From positions 52,357,288-52,421,287 of the forward strand of contig CM065296.1 of the NCBI GenBank assembly GCA_032871835.1: a stretch of DNA of 64,000 bases, given 5' to 3'. The position numbers and the translations under genes were made by a program. Origin of the DNA: Dipteronia dyeriana (taxonomy: Eukaryota; Streptophyta; Magnoliopsida; Sapindales; Sapindaceae). How positions within the stretch are numbered: the stretch's first letter is position 1; every line of letters begins with the position of its first letter. The notes beneath the pieces are model-generated. The model was not told the origin of the DNA, did not search any database, and worked only from the letters and a program-made list of their open reading frames with translations. This document shows positions 1 through 12,440 of the stretch, piece after piece.

Positions 1-3000
1 GTTGTCATCCAGATCTCAAGACCAGGAAATGGCTAGATAGTGTTCCTGAAGCCTTGGTCGGGCTACCAACCCCAAGAAGCTTCTAAGTGTAAGAGCATAG
101 TTGCCATCCAGATCTCCAGACAAGGAAATAGCTAGGTAGCGCTCCTGATGCCTTTGTCGGGCTACCACCCCCAAGAAGGGTATGAGTGTAATAACATAGT
201 TGCCATCCAGATCTCAAGACCAGGAAATAGCTAGGTAGCGCTCCTGATGCCTTGGTCCTGCTACCACCCCTTAGAAGGATCTGAGTGTAAGAGCATAGTT
301 GCCATACAGATCTCCAGACCAGGAAATAGCTAGGTAGCACTCCTGATGCCTTAGTCGGGCTACCTCAACTAAGAAGGATCTGAGTGGAAGAAAATAGTTG
401 CCATCCAGATCTCCATACTAGGAAATAGCTAGGTAGCACTCCTGATGCCTTGGTCGGGCTACCACCCCCAAGAAGGGTATGAGTGTAATAGCATAGTTGT
501 CAACAAAATCCTCAAGACCAGGAAATAGCTAAAATACGCTCTTGATGCCTTGGTCAGGCTACCACCCCTAAGAAGGACCTGACTGTAAGAGCATAGTTGC
601 GATCCAGATCTTGAGACCAGGAAATAGCTAGATAGCCCTCCTGACGCCTTGGTCAGTCTACCACCCCTAGAATGTTCGGAATGTAAGAGCATAGTTGCCA
701 TCCGGATCTCAAGACCTGGAAATAGCTAGGTAGCTCTCCTGATGCCTTGGTCGGGCTACCACCATTAAGAAGGATCTTAGTGTAAGATCATAGTTGCCAT
801 CAAGATCTAAAGACCAGGAAATAGCTAGATAGCGCTCATTATGCCTTGGTCAGGCTACAACCCCTAAGAAGTGTCTGAGTTTAATAGCATAGTTGTCATC
901 CAGATCTCAAGACCAGGAAATAGCTAGGTAGAGCTCTTAATGCCTTGGTACCACCCCTAAGAAGGATCTAAGTGTAAGAGTATAGGTGCCATCTAGATCT
1001 CTGGACCATGAAATAGCTAGATAAAGATCCTAATGCCTTGGTCGGGCTACCACCAATAAGAAGGGTCTGAGTGTAAGAGCATAGTTGTCATCCAGATCTC
1101 AAGACCAGGAAATAGCTAGATAGCGCTCCCGATACCTTGGTCAGACTACCACCCTTACGAAGGATCTGAGTGTAAGAGCATAGTTTCCATCAAGATCTAA
1201 AGACCAGGAAATAGCTAGATAGCGCTACTGATGCCCTGGTCGGGATACCACCCCTAAGAAGTGTCTGAGTGTAAGAGCATAGTTGTCATCTAGATCTCAA
1301 GACCAGGAAATAGCTAGGTAATGCTCCTAATGCCTTGGTACCACCCCCAAGAAGGATCTGAGTGTAAGAATATAGTTGCCATCCAGATCTCTGGACCAGG
1401 AAATAGCTAGATAGCGCTCCTGATGCCTTGGTCGACCAGCCACCAACAAGAATGGTCTGAGTGTAATAGCATAGTTCTCATCCAGATCTCCAGACCAGGG
1501 AATAGCAAGGTAGTGCTCCTGATGCCTTGTTCTGGCTACCCCTCCTAAGATGGATCTGATTGTAAGAGCATAGTTGTTATCCAGATCTCAGGACCAGGAA
1601 ATAGCTAGATAGCGCTCCTGATGCATTGGTCAGGCTACCACCCCCAAGAAGGTTCTGATAGTAAAAGTTTTGTTGCCATCCAGATCTCAAGACCAGGAAA
1701 TAGCTAGGTAGCGCTCCTGATGCCATGGTCGGGCTACCACCCTTTAGAAGGTTCTGAGTGTAAGAGTATAGTTGCAATCCAGATCTCCAAACCTGGAAAT
1801 AGCTAGGTAGCGCTCCTATTGCCTTGGTCGGGCTACCACAACTAAGAAGGATCTGAGTGTAAGAGCATAGTTGCCATCCAGATCTCAAGACAAGGAAATA
1901 GCTAGGTAGCACTCCTGGTGCCTTAGTAGGGCTACTGAGTGTAAGAGTATAGTTGTCATCCAAATCACAAGACCAGGAAGTAGATAGGTAGCGCTCTTGA
2001 TGCCTTGGTCGGGCTACCACCCCTATGAAGGATCTGAGTGTAAGAGCATAGTTGTCATCCAGATCTCAAGACCAGGAAATGGCTAGATAGCGTTCCCGAA
2101 GCCTTGGTCGGGCTACCAACCCCAAGAAGCTTCTAAGTGTAAGAACATAGTTGCCATCCAGATCTCCAGACAAGGAAATAGCTAGGTAGCACTCCTGATG
2201 CCTTTGTCGGGCTACCACCCCCAAGAAGGGTATGAGTGTGATAGCATAGTTGCCATCCAGATCTCAAGACCAGGAAATAGCTAGGTAGCGCTCCTGATGC
2301 CTTGGTCCTGCTACCACCCCTTAGAAGGTTCTGAGTGTAAGAGCATAGTTGCCATCCAGATCTCCAGACCAGTAAATAGCTAGGTAGCGCTCCTGATGCC
2401 TTGGTCGGGCTACCACAACTAAAAAGGATCTGACTGTAAGAGCATATTTGCCATCCAGATCTCAAGACCAGGAAATAGCTAGGTAGTGCTCCCAATGCCT
2501 TGGTCGGGCTACCAACCCTAAGAAGGTTCTAAGTGTAAGAGCATAGGTGCCATCTAGCTCTCCAGACCAAGAAATAGCTAGGTAGCGCTGCTAATGCCTT
2601 GGATGGGCTACCGCCCCCAAGAAGGGTCTGAGTGTAATAACATAGTTGTCATCAAAAACCTCAAGACAAGGATATAGCTAGGAAGCGCTCTTGATGCCTT
2701 GGTCGGGCTACCACCCCCAAGAAGGAACTGAGTGTAAGAGCATAGTTGCCATCCAGATATCGGGACCAGGAAATAGCTACAAAGCCCTCCTGATGCCTTG
2801 GTCGGGCTACTGAGTATAAGAGCATAGTTGTCATCCAAATCTCAAGACCAGGAAATAGATAGGTAGCGCTCTTGATGCCTTGGTCGGGCTACCACCCCTA
2901 TGAAGGATCTGAGTGTAAGAGCATAGTTGTCATACAAATCTCAAGATCAGGAAATAGCTAGGTAGCGCTCCTGATGCCTTGGTCGGGTTACCACCCCTTA

Positions 3001-3304
3001 GAAGGTTCTGAGTGTACGAGCATAGTTGCCATCCAGAACTCCAAACCTGGAAATAGCTAGGTAGCGCTCCTGATGCCTTGGTCGGGCTACCACAACTAAG
3101 AAGGATCTGAGTGTAAGAGCATAGTTGCCATCCAGATCTCAAGACAAGGAAATAGCTAGGTAGCACTCCTGGTGCCTTAGTCGGGCTACCGAGTGTAAGA
3201 GCATAGTTGTCATCCAAATCTCAAGACCAGGAAATAGATAGGTAGCGCTCTTAATGCCTTGGTCGGGCTACCACCCCTAAAAAGGATCTGAGTGTAAGAG
3301 CATA
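1..3304. repeat. Family I HOR, 3,304-bp unit, copy 1
   Basis: A marker monomer with AAATGGCTAGATAG in place of AAATAGCTAG starts at 1 and 2,051, and again at 3,305 and 5,355. The 2,050 + 1,254 spacing therefore recurs with a period of 3,304 bp. Other segments, such as 1,577-2,020, recur at the same offset. Around 460-680 the offset is 3,403, so each copy gained or lost one monomer in compensating places. The copies are visibly diverged, so this is an older HOR. Confidence 0.75.
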
Positions 3305-6300
3305 GTTGTCATCCAGATCTCAAGACCAGAAAATGGCTAGATAGCAATCCCGATGCCTTGGTCGGGCTACCAACCCCAAGAAGCTTCTAATTTTAAGAGA
3401 GTAGTTGCCATCCAGATCTCCAGACCAGGAAATAGCTAGGTAGCGCTCTTGATGCCTTTGTCGGGCTACCACCCCCAAGAATGGTATGAGTGTAATAGCA
3501 TAGTTGCCATCCAGATCTCAAGACCAGGAAATAGCTAGGTAGCGCTCCTGATGCCTTGGTCGAGCTACAACCCCTTAGAAGGTTCTGAGTGTAAGAGCAT
3601 AGTTGCCATCCAGATCTCCAGACCAGTAAATAGCTAGGTAGCGCTCCTGATGCCTTGGTCGGGCTACCAAAACTAAAAAGGATGTGAGTGTAAGAGCATA
3701 GTTGCCATCCAGATCTCAAGACCAGGAAATAGCTAGGTAGTCCTCCCAATGCCTTGGTCGGGCTACCAACCCTAAGAAGGTTCTTAGTGTAAAAGCATAG
3801 TTGCCATCTAGATCTCCAGACCAAGAAATAGCTAGGTAGCGCTGCTAATGCCTTGGATGGGCTACCGCCCCAAAGAAGGGTCTGAGTGTAATAACATAGT
3901 TGTCATCAAAAACCTCAAGACAAGGATATATCTAGGTAGCGCTCCTGATGCCTTGGTCGGGCTACCACCCTTAAGAAGGATATGACTGTAAGAGCATAGT
4001 TGCGATCCAGATCTCGAGACCAGGAAATAGCTAGATAACCCTCCTGATGCCTTGGTCAGTCTACCACCCCAATAATGTTCGGAGTGTAAGAGCATAGTTG
4101 CCATCCGGATCTCAAGACCTGGAAATAGCTAGGTAACGCTCCTGATGCCTTGGTCGGGCTACAACCCTTAAGAAGGATCTGAGTGTAAGAGCATAGTTGC
4201 CATCAAGATCTAAAGACCAGGAAATAGCTAGATAGCGCTCCTGATGCCTTGGTCAGGCTACAACCCCCAAGAAGTGTCTGAGTGTAATAACATAGTTGTC
4301 ATCCAGATCTCAAGACCAGGAAATAGCTAGGTAGCGCTCTTAATGCCTTGGTACCACCCCTAAGAAGGATCTAAGTGTAAGAGTATAGTTTCCATCAAGA
4401 TCTCTGGACCAGGAAATAGCTAGATAGCGCTCCTAATGCCTTGGTCGGGCTGCCACCAACAAGAAGGGTCTGAGTGTAAGAGCATAGTTGTCATCCAGAT
4501 CTCAAGACCAGGAAATAGCTAGATAGCGCTACCGAAGCCTTGGTCGGACTACCACCCTTACGAATGATCTGAGTGTAAGAGCATAGTTGCCATCAAGATC
4601 TAAAGACCAGAAAATAGCTAGATAGCGCTACTGATGGCCTGGTCGAAATACCACCCCCAAGAAGTGTCTGAGTGTAAGAGCATAGTTGTCATCTAGGTCT
4701 CAAGACCAGGAAATAGCTAGGTAACGCTCCTAATGCCTTGGTACCACCCCCAAGAAGGATCTGAGTGTAAGAATATAGTTGCCATCCAGATCTCTGGACC
4801 AGGAAATAGCTAGATAGCGCTCCTAATGCCTTGGTCGAGCAGCCACCAACAAGAATGGTCTGAGTGTAAGAGCATAGTTGTTATCCAGATCTCAGGACCA
4901 GGAAATAGCTAGATAGCGCTCCTGATGCATTGGTCAGGCTACCACCCCCAAGAAGGTTCTGATAGTAAAAGTTTTGTTGCCATCCAGATCTCAAGACCAG
5001 GAAATAGCTAGGTAGCGCTCCTGATGCCTTGGTCGGGCTACCATCCCTTAGAAGGTTCTGAGTGTAAGAGCATAGTTGCCATCCAGATCTCCAAACCTGG
5101 AAATAGCTAGGTAGCGCTCCTGATGCCTTGGTCGGGCTACCACAACTAAGAAGGATCTGAGTGTAAGAGCATAGTTGCCATCCAGATCTCAAGACAAGGA
5201 AATAGCTAGGTAGCACTCCTGGTGCCTTAGTCGGGTTACTGAGTGTAAGAGCATAGTTGTCATCCAAATCTCAAGACCAGGAAATAGATAGGTAGCGCTC
5301 TTGATGCCTTGGTCGAGCTACCACCCCTATGAAGGATCTGAGTGTAAGAGCATAGTTGTCATCCAGATCTCAAGACTAGGAAATGGCTAGATAGCGTTCC
5401 CGATGCCTTGGTCAGGCTACCAACCCCAAGAAGCTTCTAAGTGTAAGAGAATAGTTGCCATCCAGATATCCAGACCAGGAAATAGCTAGGTAGCGCTCCT
5501 GATGCCTTTGTCGGGCTACCACCCCCAAGAAGGGTATGAGTGTAATAGCATAGTTGCCATCCAGATCTCAAGACCAGGAAATAGCTAGGTAGCGCTCCTG
5601 ATGCCTTGGTCGAGCTACCACCCTTTAGAAGGTTCTGAGTGTAAGATCATAGTTGCCATCCAGATCTCCAGACCAGTAAATAGCTAGGTAGCCCTCCTGA
5701 TGCCTTGGTCGGGCTACCACAACTAAAAAGGATCTGAGTGTAAGAGCATAGTTGCCATCCAGATCTCAAGACCAGGAAATAGCTAGGTAGTGCTCCCAAT
5801 GCCTTGGTCGGGCTACCAACCCTAAGAAGGTTCTAAGTGTAAGAGCATAGTTTCCATCCAGATCTCTAGACCAAGAAATAGCTAGGTAGCGCTGCTAATG
5901 CCTTGGATGGGCTACCGCCCCCAAGAAGGGTCTGAGTGTAATAGCATAGTCGTTATCAAAAACCTCAAGACAAGGATATAGCTAGGAAGCGCTCTTAATG
6001 CCTTGGTCGGGCTACCACCCCAAAGAAGGAACTGAGTGTAAGAGCATAGTTGCCATCCAGATCTGGGGACCAGGAAATAGCTAGAAAGCCCTCCTGATGC
6101 CTTGGTCGGGCTACTGAGTGTAAGAGCATAGTTGTCATCCAAATCTCAAGACCAGGAAATAGATAGGTAGCGCTCTTGATGCCTTGGTCGGGCTACCACC
6201 CCTATGAATGATCTGAGTGTAAGAGCATAGTTGTCATACAGATCTCAAGACCAGGAAATAGCTAGGTAGCGCTCCTGATGCCTTGGTCGGGCTACCACCC

Positions 6301-6509
6301 CTTAGAAGGTTCTTAGTGTAAGAGCATAGTTGCCATTTTGATCTCCAAACCTGGAAATAGCTAGGTAGCGCTCCTGATGCCTTGGTCGGGCTACTGAGTG
6401 TAAGAGCATAGTTGTCATCTAAATCTCAAGACCAGGAAATAGATAGGTAGCGCTCTTGATGCCTTGGTCGGGCTACCACCTTTATGAAGGATCTGAGTGT
6501 AAGAGCATA
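3305..6509. repeat. Family I HOR, 3,304-bp unit, copy 2 (incomplete)
   Basis: This is the second copy of the unit at 1-3,304. It matches through about 6,400 and then ends early: the next AAATGGC marker comes after 1,155 bp (at 6,510) instead of 1,254 bp. Relative to copy 1 it lacks the monomer with AATAGCAAGGTAG found near 1,470-1,565. Confidence 0.7.
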
Positions 6510-8357
6510 GTTGTCATCCAGATCTCAAGACCAGGAAATGGCTAGATAGCGTTCCCGATGCCTTGGTCGGGCTACCAACCCCAAGAAGCTTCTAAGTGTA
6601 AGAGAATAGTTGCCATCCAGATCTCCAGACCAGGAAATAGCTAGGTAGCGCTCCTGATGCCTTTGTCGGGCTACCACCCTCAAGAAGGGTATGAGTGTAA
6701 CAGCATAGTTGCCATCCAGATCTCAAGACCAGGAAATAGCTAGGTAGCGCTCCTGATGCCTTGGTCGAGCTACCACCCCTTAGAAGGTTCTGAGTGTAAG
6801 AGCATAGTTGCAATCCAGATCTCTAGACCAGTAAATAGCTAGGTAGCGCTCCTGATGCCTTGGTCGGGCTACCACAACTAAAAAGGACATGAGTGTAAGA
6901 GCATAGTTGCCATCCAGATCTCAAGACCAGGAAATAGCTAGGTAGTGCTCCCAATGCCTTGGTCGGGCTACCAACCCTAAGAAGGTTCTAAGTGTAAGAG
7001 CATAGTTGCCATCCAGATCTCCAGACCAAGAAATAGCTAGGTAGCGCTGCTAATGCCATGGATGGGCTACAGCCCCCAAGAAGGGTCTGAGTGTAATAGC
7101 AAAGTTGTCATCAAAATCCTCAAGACAAGGATATAGCTACGAAGCGATCTTGATGCCTTGGTCGGGCTACCAACCCCAAGAAGGAACTGAGTGTAAGAGC
7201 ATAGTAGCCATCCAGATCTCGGGACCAGGAAATAGCTAGAAAGCCCTCCTGATGCCTTGGTCGGGCTACTGAGTGTAAGAGCATAGTTGTCATCCAAATC
7301 TCAAGACCAGCGAATAGATAGGTAGCGCTCTTGATGCCTTGGTCGGGCTACCACCCCTATGAAGGATCTGAGTGTAAGAGCATAGTTGTCATACAGATCT
7401 CAAGACCAGGAAATGGCTAGATAGTGTTCCCGATGCCTTGGTTGGGCTACCAAACCCAAGAAGGTTCTAAGTGTAAGAGCATAGTTGCCATCCAGATCTC
7501 CAGACCAGGAAATAGCTAGGTAGCACTCCTGATGCCTTGGTCAGGCTACCACCCCCAAGAAGGGTATGAGTGTAATAGCATAGTTGTCAACAAAATCCTC
7601 AAGACCAGGAAATAGCTAAAAAACGCTCTTGATGCCTTGGTCGGGCTACCACCCCTAAGAAGGACCTGACTGTAAGAGCATAGTTGCAATCCAGATCTTG
7701 AGACCAGGAAATAGCTAGATAGCCCTCCTGATGCCTAAGTCAGTCTACCACCCCACGAATGTTCTGAGTGTAAGAGCATAGTTGCCATCCGGATCTCAAG
7801 ACCTGGAAATAGCTAGGTAGCGCTCCTGATGCCTTGGTCGGGCTACCACAATTAAGAAGGATCTGAGTGTAAAAGCAAAGTTGACATCAAGATCTAAAGA
7901 CCAAGAAATAGCTAGATAGCGCTCTTGATGCCTTGGTCAGGCTACAACCCCCAAGAAGTGTCTGAGTGTAATAGCATAGTTGTCATCCAGATCTCAAGAC
8001 TAGGAAATAGCTAGGTAGCGCTCCTGATGCCTTGGTCGGGCTACCACCCCTTAGAAGGTTCTGAGTGTAAGAGCATAGTTGCCATCTTGATCTCCAAACC
8101 TGGAAATAGCTAGGTAGCGCTCCTGATGCCTTGGTCGGGCTACCACAACTAAGAAGGATCTAAGTGTAAGAGCATAGTTGCCATCCAGATCTCAAGACAT
8201 TTAAATAGCTAGGTAGCACTCCTGGTGCCTTAGTCGGGCTACTGAGTGTAAGAGCATAGTTGTCATCTAAATCTCAAGACCAGGAAATAGATAGGTAGCG
8301 CTCTTGATGCCTTGGTCGGGCTACCACCTTTATGAAGGATCTGAGTGTAAGAGCATA
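6510..8357. repeat. Family I HOR, 1,848-bp unit, copy 1
   Basis: Marker monomers at 6,510 and 7,385 reappear at 8,358 and 9,233, both 1,848 bp on. Private variants also recur at this offset: the CAACAAAATCCTC monomer near 7,590 and 9,438, and the CATCTTGATCTCC monomer. It contains both 99-bp and 82-bp monomers. Confidence 0.75.
8177..8258 (+). repeat. 82-bp truncated monomer (family I class)
   Basis: Monomer starts at 8,177 and 8,259 are 82 bp apart. Seventeen bases are missing between GGGCTAC and TGAGTG, giving GGGCTACTGAGTG. The same junction is seen near 1,935, 2,810, 3,190, 5,240, 6,110, 6,395, 7,265, 9,115, 11,265, 12,830, 14,980, 15,855 and 18,080, and nowhere in family II. It is most simply one old deletion copied by array amplification. 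Confidence 0.85.
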
Positions 8358-10062
8358 GTTGTCATCCAGATCTCAAGACCAGGAAATGGCTAGATAGCGT
8401 TCCCGATGCCTTGGTCGGGCTACCAACCCCAAGAAGCTTCTAAGTGTAAGAGAATAGTTGCCATCCAGATCTCCAGACCAGGAAATAGCTAGGTAGCTCT
8501 CCTGATGCCTTTGTCGGGCTACCACCCTCAAGAAGGGTATGAGTGTAATAGCATAGTTGCCATCCAGATCTCAAGACCAGGAAATAGCTAGGTAGCGCTC
8601 CTGATGCCTTGGTCGATCTACCACCCCTTAGAAGGTTCTGAGTGTAAGAGCATAGTTGCAATCCAGATCTCCAGACCAGTAAATAGCTAGGTAGCGCTCC
8701 TGATGCCTTGGTCGGGCTACCACAACTAAAAAGGATCTGAGTGTAAGAGCATAGTTGCCATCCAGATCTCAAGACCAGGAAATAGCTAGGTAGTGCTCCC
8801 AATGCCTTGGTCGGGCTACCAACCCTAAGAAGGTTCTAAGTGTAAGAGCATAGTTGCCATCCAGATCTCTAGACCAAGAAATAGCTAGGTAGCGCTGCTA
8901 ATGCCATGGATGGGCTACCGCCCCCAAGAAGGGTCTGAGTGTAATAGCAAAGTTGTCATCAAAAACCTCAAGACAAGGATATAGCTACGAAGCGATCTTG
9001 ATGCCTTGGTCGGGCTACCAACCCCAAGAAGGAACTGAGTGTAAGAGCATAGTAGCCATCCAGATCTCGGGACCAGGAAATAGCTAGAAAGCCCTCCTGA
9101 TGCCTTGGTCGGGCTACTGAGTGTAAGAGCATAGTTGCCATCCAAATCTCAAGACCAGCGAATAGATAGGTAGCGCTCTTGATGCCTTGGTCGGGCTACC
9201 ACCCCTATGAAGGATCTGAGTGTAAGAGCATAGTTTTCATACAGATCTCAAGACCAGGAAATGGCTAGATAGTGTTCCCGATGCCTTGGTCGGGCTACCA
9301 AACCCAAGAAGGTTCTAAGTGTAAGAGCATAGTTGCCATCCAGATCTCCAGACCAGGAAATAGCTAGGTAGCACTCCTGATGCCTTGGTCGGGCTACCAC
9401 CCGTAAGAATGGTATGAGTGTAATAGCATAGTTGTCAACAAAATCCTCAAGACCAGGAAATAGCTAAAAAACGCTATTGATGCCTTGGTCGGGCTACCAC
9501 CTCTAAGAAGGACCTGACTGTAAGAGCATAGTTGCGATCCAGATCTTGAGACCAGGAAATAGCTAGATAGCCCTCCGGATGCCTAAGTCAGTTTACCATT
9601 CCAAGAATGTTCTGAGTGTAAGAGCATAGTTGCCATCCGGATCTCAAGACCTGGAAATAGCTAGGTAGCGCTCCTGATGCCTTGGTCGGGCTACCACAAT
9701 TAAGAAGGATCTGAGTGTAAAAGCAAAGTTGCCATCAAGATCTAAAGACCAAGAAATAGCTAGATAGCGCTCTTGATGCCTTGGTCAGGATACAACCCCC
9801 AAGAAGTGTCTGAGTGTAATAGCATAGTTGTCATCCAGATCTCAAGACCAGGAAATAGCTAGGTAGCGCTCCTGATGCCTTGGTCGGGCTACCACCCCTT
9901 AGAACGTTCTGAGTGTAAGAGCATAGTTGCCATCTTGATCTCCAAACCTGGAAATAGCTAGGTAGCGCTCCTGATGCCTTGGTCGGGCTACCACAACTAA
10001 GAAGTGTCTGAGTGTAAGAGCATAGTTGCCATCCAGATCTCAAGACATGGAAATAGCTAGGT
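8358..10062. repeat. Family I HOR, 1,848-bp unit, copy 2 (overlaps the 3,717-bp duplication)
   Basis: It matches 6,510-8,214 at offset 1,848. At about 10,063 it switches to a 93-bp-class context (CTCTTAATGCCTTGGTACC), where copy 1 runs into an 82-bp monomer. From about 8,724 the same bases are also part of the 3,717-bp duplication, so the HOR layers are nested. Confidence 0.7.
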
Positions 10063-12060
10063 AGCGCTCTTAATGCCTTGGTACCACCCCTAAGAAGGAT
10101 CTGAGTGTAAGAGTATAGTTGCCATCTAGATCTCTGGACCAGGAAATAGCTAGATAGCGCTCATAATGCCTTGGTCGTCTGCCACCAACAAGAAGGGTCT
10201 GATTGTAAGAGCATAGTTGTCATCCAGATCTCTAGACCAGGAAATAGCTAGATAGCGCTCCCGATGCCTTGGTCGGGCTACCACCCTTAAGAAGGATCTG
10301 AGTGTAAGAGCATAGTTGCCATCAAGATCTAAAGACCAGGAAATAGCTAGATAGCGCTACTGATGCCCTGGTCATGATACCACCCCCATGAAGTGTGTGA
10401 GTGTAAGAGCATAGTTGTTATCTAGATCTAAAGACCAGGAAATAGCTAGGTAACGCTCCTAATGCCTTGGTACCACCCCCAAGAAGGATCTGAGTGTAAG
10501 AATATAGTTGCCATCCAGATCTCAGGACCAGGAAATAGCTAGATACCGCTCCTGATGCCTTGGTCGGGCTGCCACAAACAAGAATGGTCTGAGTGTAATA
10601 GCATAGTTGTCATCCAGATCTCCAGACCAGGAAATAGCAAGGTAGTGCTCCTGATGCCTTGGTCGGGCTACCACCCCTAAGAAGGATCTGAGTGTAAGAG
10701 CATAGTTGTTATCGAGATCTCAAGACTAGGAAATAGCTAGATAGCGCTCCTGATGCATTGGTCGGGCTACCACCCCCAAGAAAGTTCTGAGAGTAAAAGT
10801 TTTGTTGCCATCCAGATCTTAAGACCTGGAAATAGCTAGGTAGCGCTCCTGATGCCTTGGTCGGGCTACCACAATTAAGAAGGATCTGAGTGTAAAAGCA
10901 AAGTTGCCATTAAGATCTAAAGACCAGGAAATAGCTAGATAGCGCTCCTGATGCCTTGGTCAGGCTACAACCCCCAACAAGTGTCTGAGTGTAATAGCAT
11001 AGTTGTCATCCAGATCTCAAGACCAGGAAATAGCTAGGTAGCGCTCCTGATGCCTTGGTCGGGCTACCACCCCTTAGAAGGTTCTGAGTGTAAGAGCATA
11101 GTTGCCATCTTGATCTCCAAACCTGGAAATAGCTAGGTAGCGCTCCTGATGCCTTGGTCGGGCTACCACAACTAAGAAGGATCTAAGTGTAAGAGCATAG
11201 TTGCCATCCAGATCTCAAGACATGGAAATAGCTAGGTAGCACTCCTGGTGCCTTAGTCGGGCTACTGAGTGTAAGAGCATAGTTGTCATCTAAATCTCAA
11301 GACCAGGAAATAGATAGGTAGCGCTCTTGATGCCTTGGTCGGGCTACCACCCCTATGAAGGATCTGAGTGTAAGAGCATAGTTGTCATCCAGTTCTCAAG
11401 ACCAGGAAATGGCTAGATAGCGTTCCCGATGCCTTGGTCGGGCTACCAACCCCAAGAAGCTTCTAAGTGTAAGAGAATAGTTGCCATCCAGATCTCCAGA
11501 CCAGGAAATAGCTAGGTAGCGCTCCTGATGCCTTTGTCGGGCTACCACCCTCAAGAAGGGTATGAGTGTAATAGCATAGTTGCCATCCAGATCTCAAGAC
11601 AAGGAAATAGCTAGGTAGCGCTCCTGATGCCTTGGTCGAGCTACCACCCCTTAGAAGGTTCTGAGTGTAAGAGCATAGTTGCAATCCAGATCTCCAAACC
11701 AGTAAATAGCTAGGTAGCACTCCTGATGCCTTGGTCGGGCTACCACAACTAAAAAGGATCTGAGTGTAAGAGCATAGTTGCCATCCAGATCTCAAGACCA
11801 GGAAATAGCTAGGTAGTGCTCCCAATGCCTTGGTCGGGCTACCAACCCTAAGAAGGTTCTAAGTGTAAGAGCATAGTTGCCACCCAGATCTCCAGACCAA
11901 GATATAGCTAGGTAGCGCTGCTAATGCCATGGATGGACTACCGCCCCCAAGAAGGGTCTGAGTGTAATAGCAAAGTTGTCATCAAAAACCTTAAGAAAAG
12001 GATATAGCTACGAAGCGATCTTGATGCCTTGGTCGGGCTACCAACCCCAAGAAGGAACTG
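8724..12060. repeat. 3,717-bp tandem duplication, copy A
   Basis: This segment recurs at +3,717 bp (12,441-15,777) almost without change; I noticed only two substitutions by eye (near 9,502 and near 11,691). Blocks at 8,915, 9,831 and 11,463 all map to 12,632, 13,548 and 15,180. Homology fades upstream of about 8,680. The part at 11,023-12,073 also matches 8,000-9,050 at offset 3,023, which is an older layer. Confidence 0.88.
10025..10117 (+). repeat. 93-bp monomer with KpnI-type GGTACC (family I class)
   Basis: Starts at 10,025 and 10,118 are 93 bp apart. Six bases (CGGGCT) are missing between GGT and ACC, which creates GGTACC. The same form is seen near 948, 1,348, 4,352, 4,740, 10,470, 13,798, 14,187, 16,605, 16,995 and 19,245, all in family I. 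GGTACC in family II (for example near 22,612) comes from a different substitution, GGGGTACC, in a full-length monomer. Confidence 0.82.
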
Positions 12061-12440
12061 AGTGTAAGAGCATAGTTGTTATCGAGATCTCAAGACTAGG
12101 AAATAGCTAGATAGCGCTCCTGATGCATTGGTCGGGCTACCACCCCCAAGAAAGTTCTGAGAGTAAAAGTTTTGTTGCCATCCAGATCTTAAGACCTGGA
12201 AATAGCTAGGTAGCGCTCCTGATGCCTTGGTCGGGCTACCACAATTAAGAAGGATCTGAGTGTAAAAGCAAAGTTGCCATTAAGATCTAAAGACCAGGAA
12301 ATAGCTAGATAGCGCTCCTGATGCCTTGGTCAGGCTACAACCCCCAACAAGTGTCTGAGTGTAATAGCATAGTTGTCATCCAGATCTCAAGACCAGGAAA
12401 TAGCTAGGTAGCGCTCCTGATGCCTTGGTCGGGCTACCAC
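12061..12440. repeat. 380-bp bridging patch at the 3,717-bp junction
   Basis: This stretch does not continue copy A. It matches 10,691-11,070 at offset 1,370, including the ATCGAGATCTCAAGACTAGG, GAAAGTTCTGAGAG and CCAACAAGTG variants. From 12,441 (AACTAAAAAGG) the match switches to 8,724 at offset 3,717. The two halves of the duplication are therefore joined through a short copied patch. Confidence 0.78.

Noticed and set aside
10080..10095. GGTACC and AGATCT palindromes as regulatory operators
   Set aside because: They are restriction-site-like words that recur as part of the monomer or its 6-bp deletion, and nothing next to them could be regulated.
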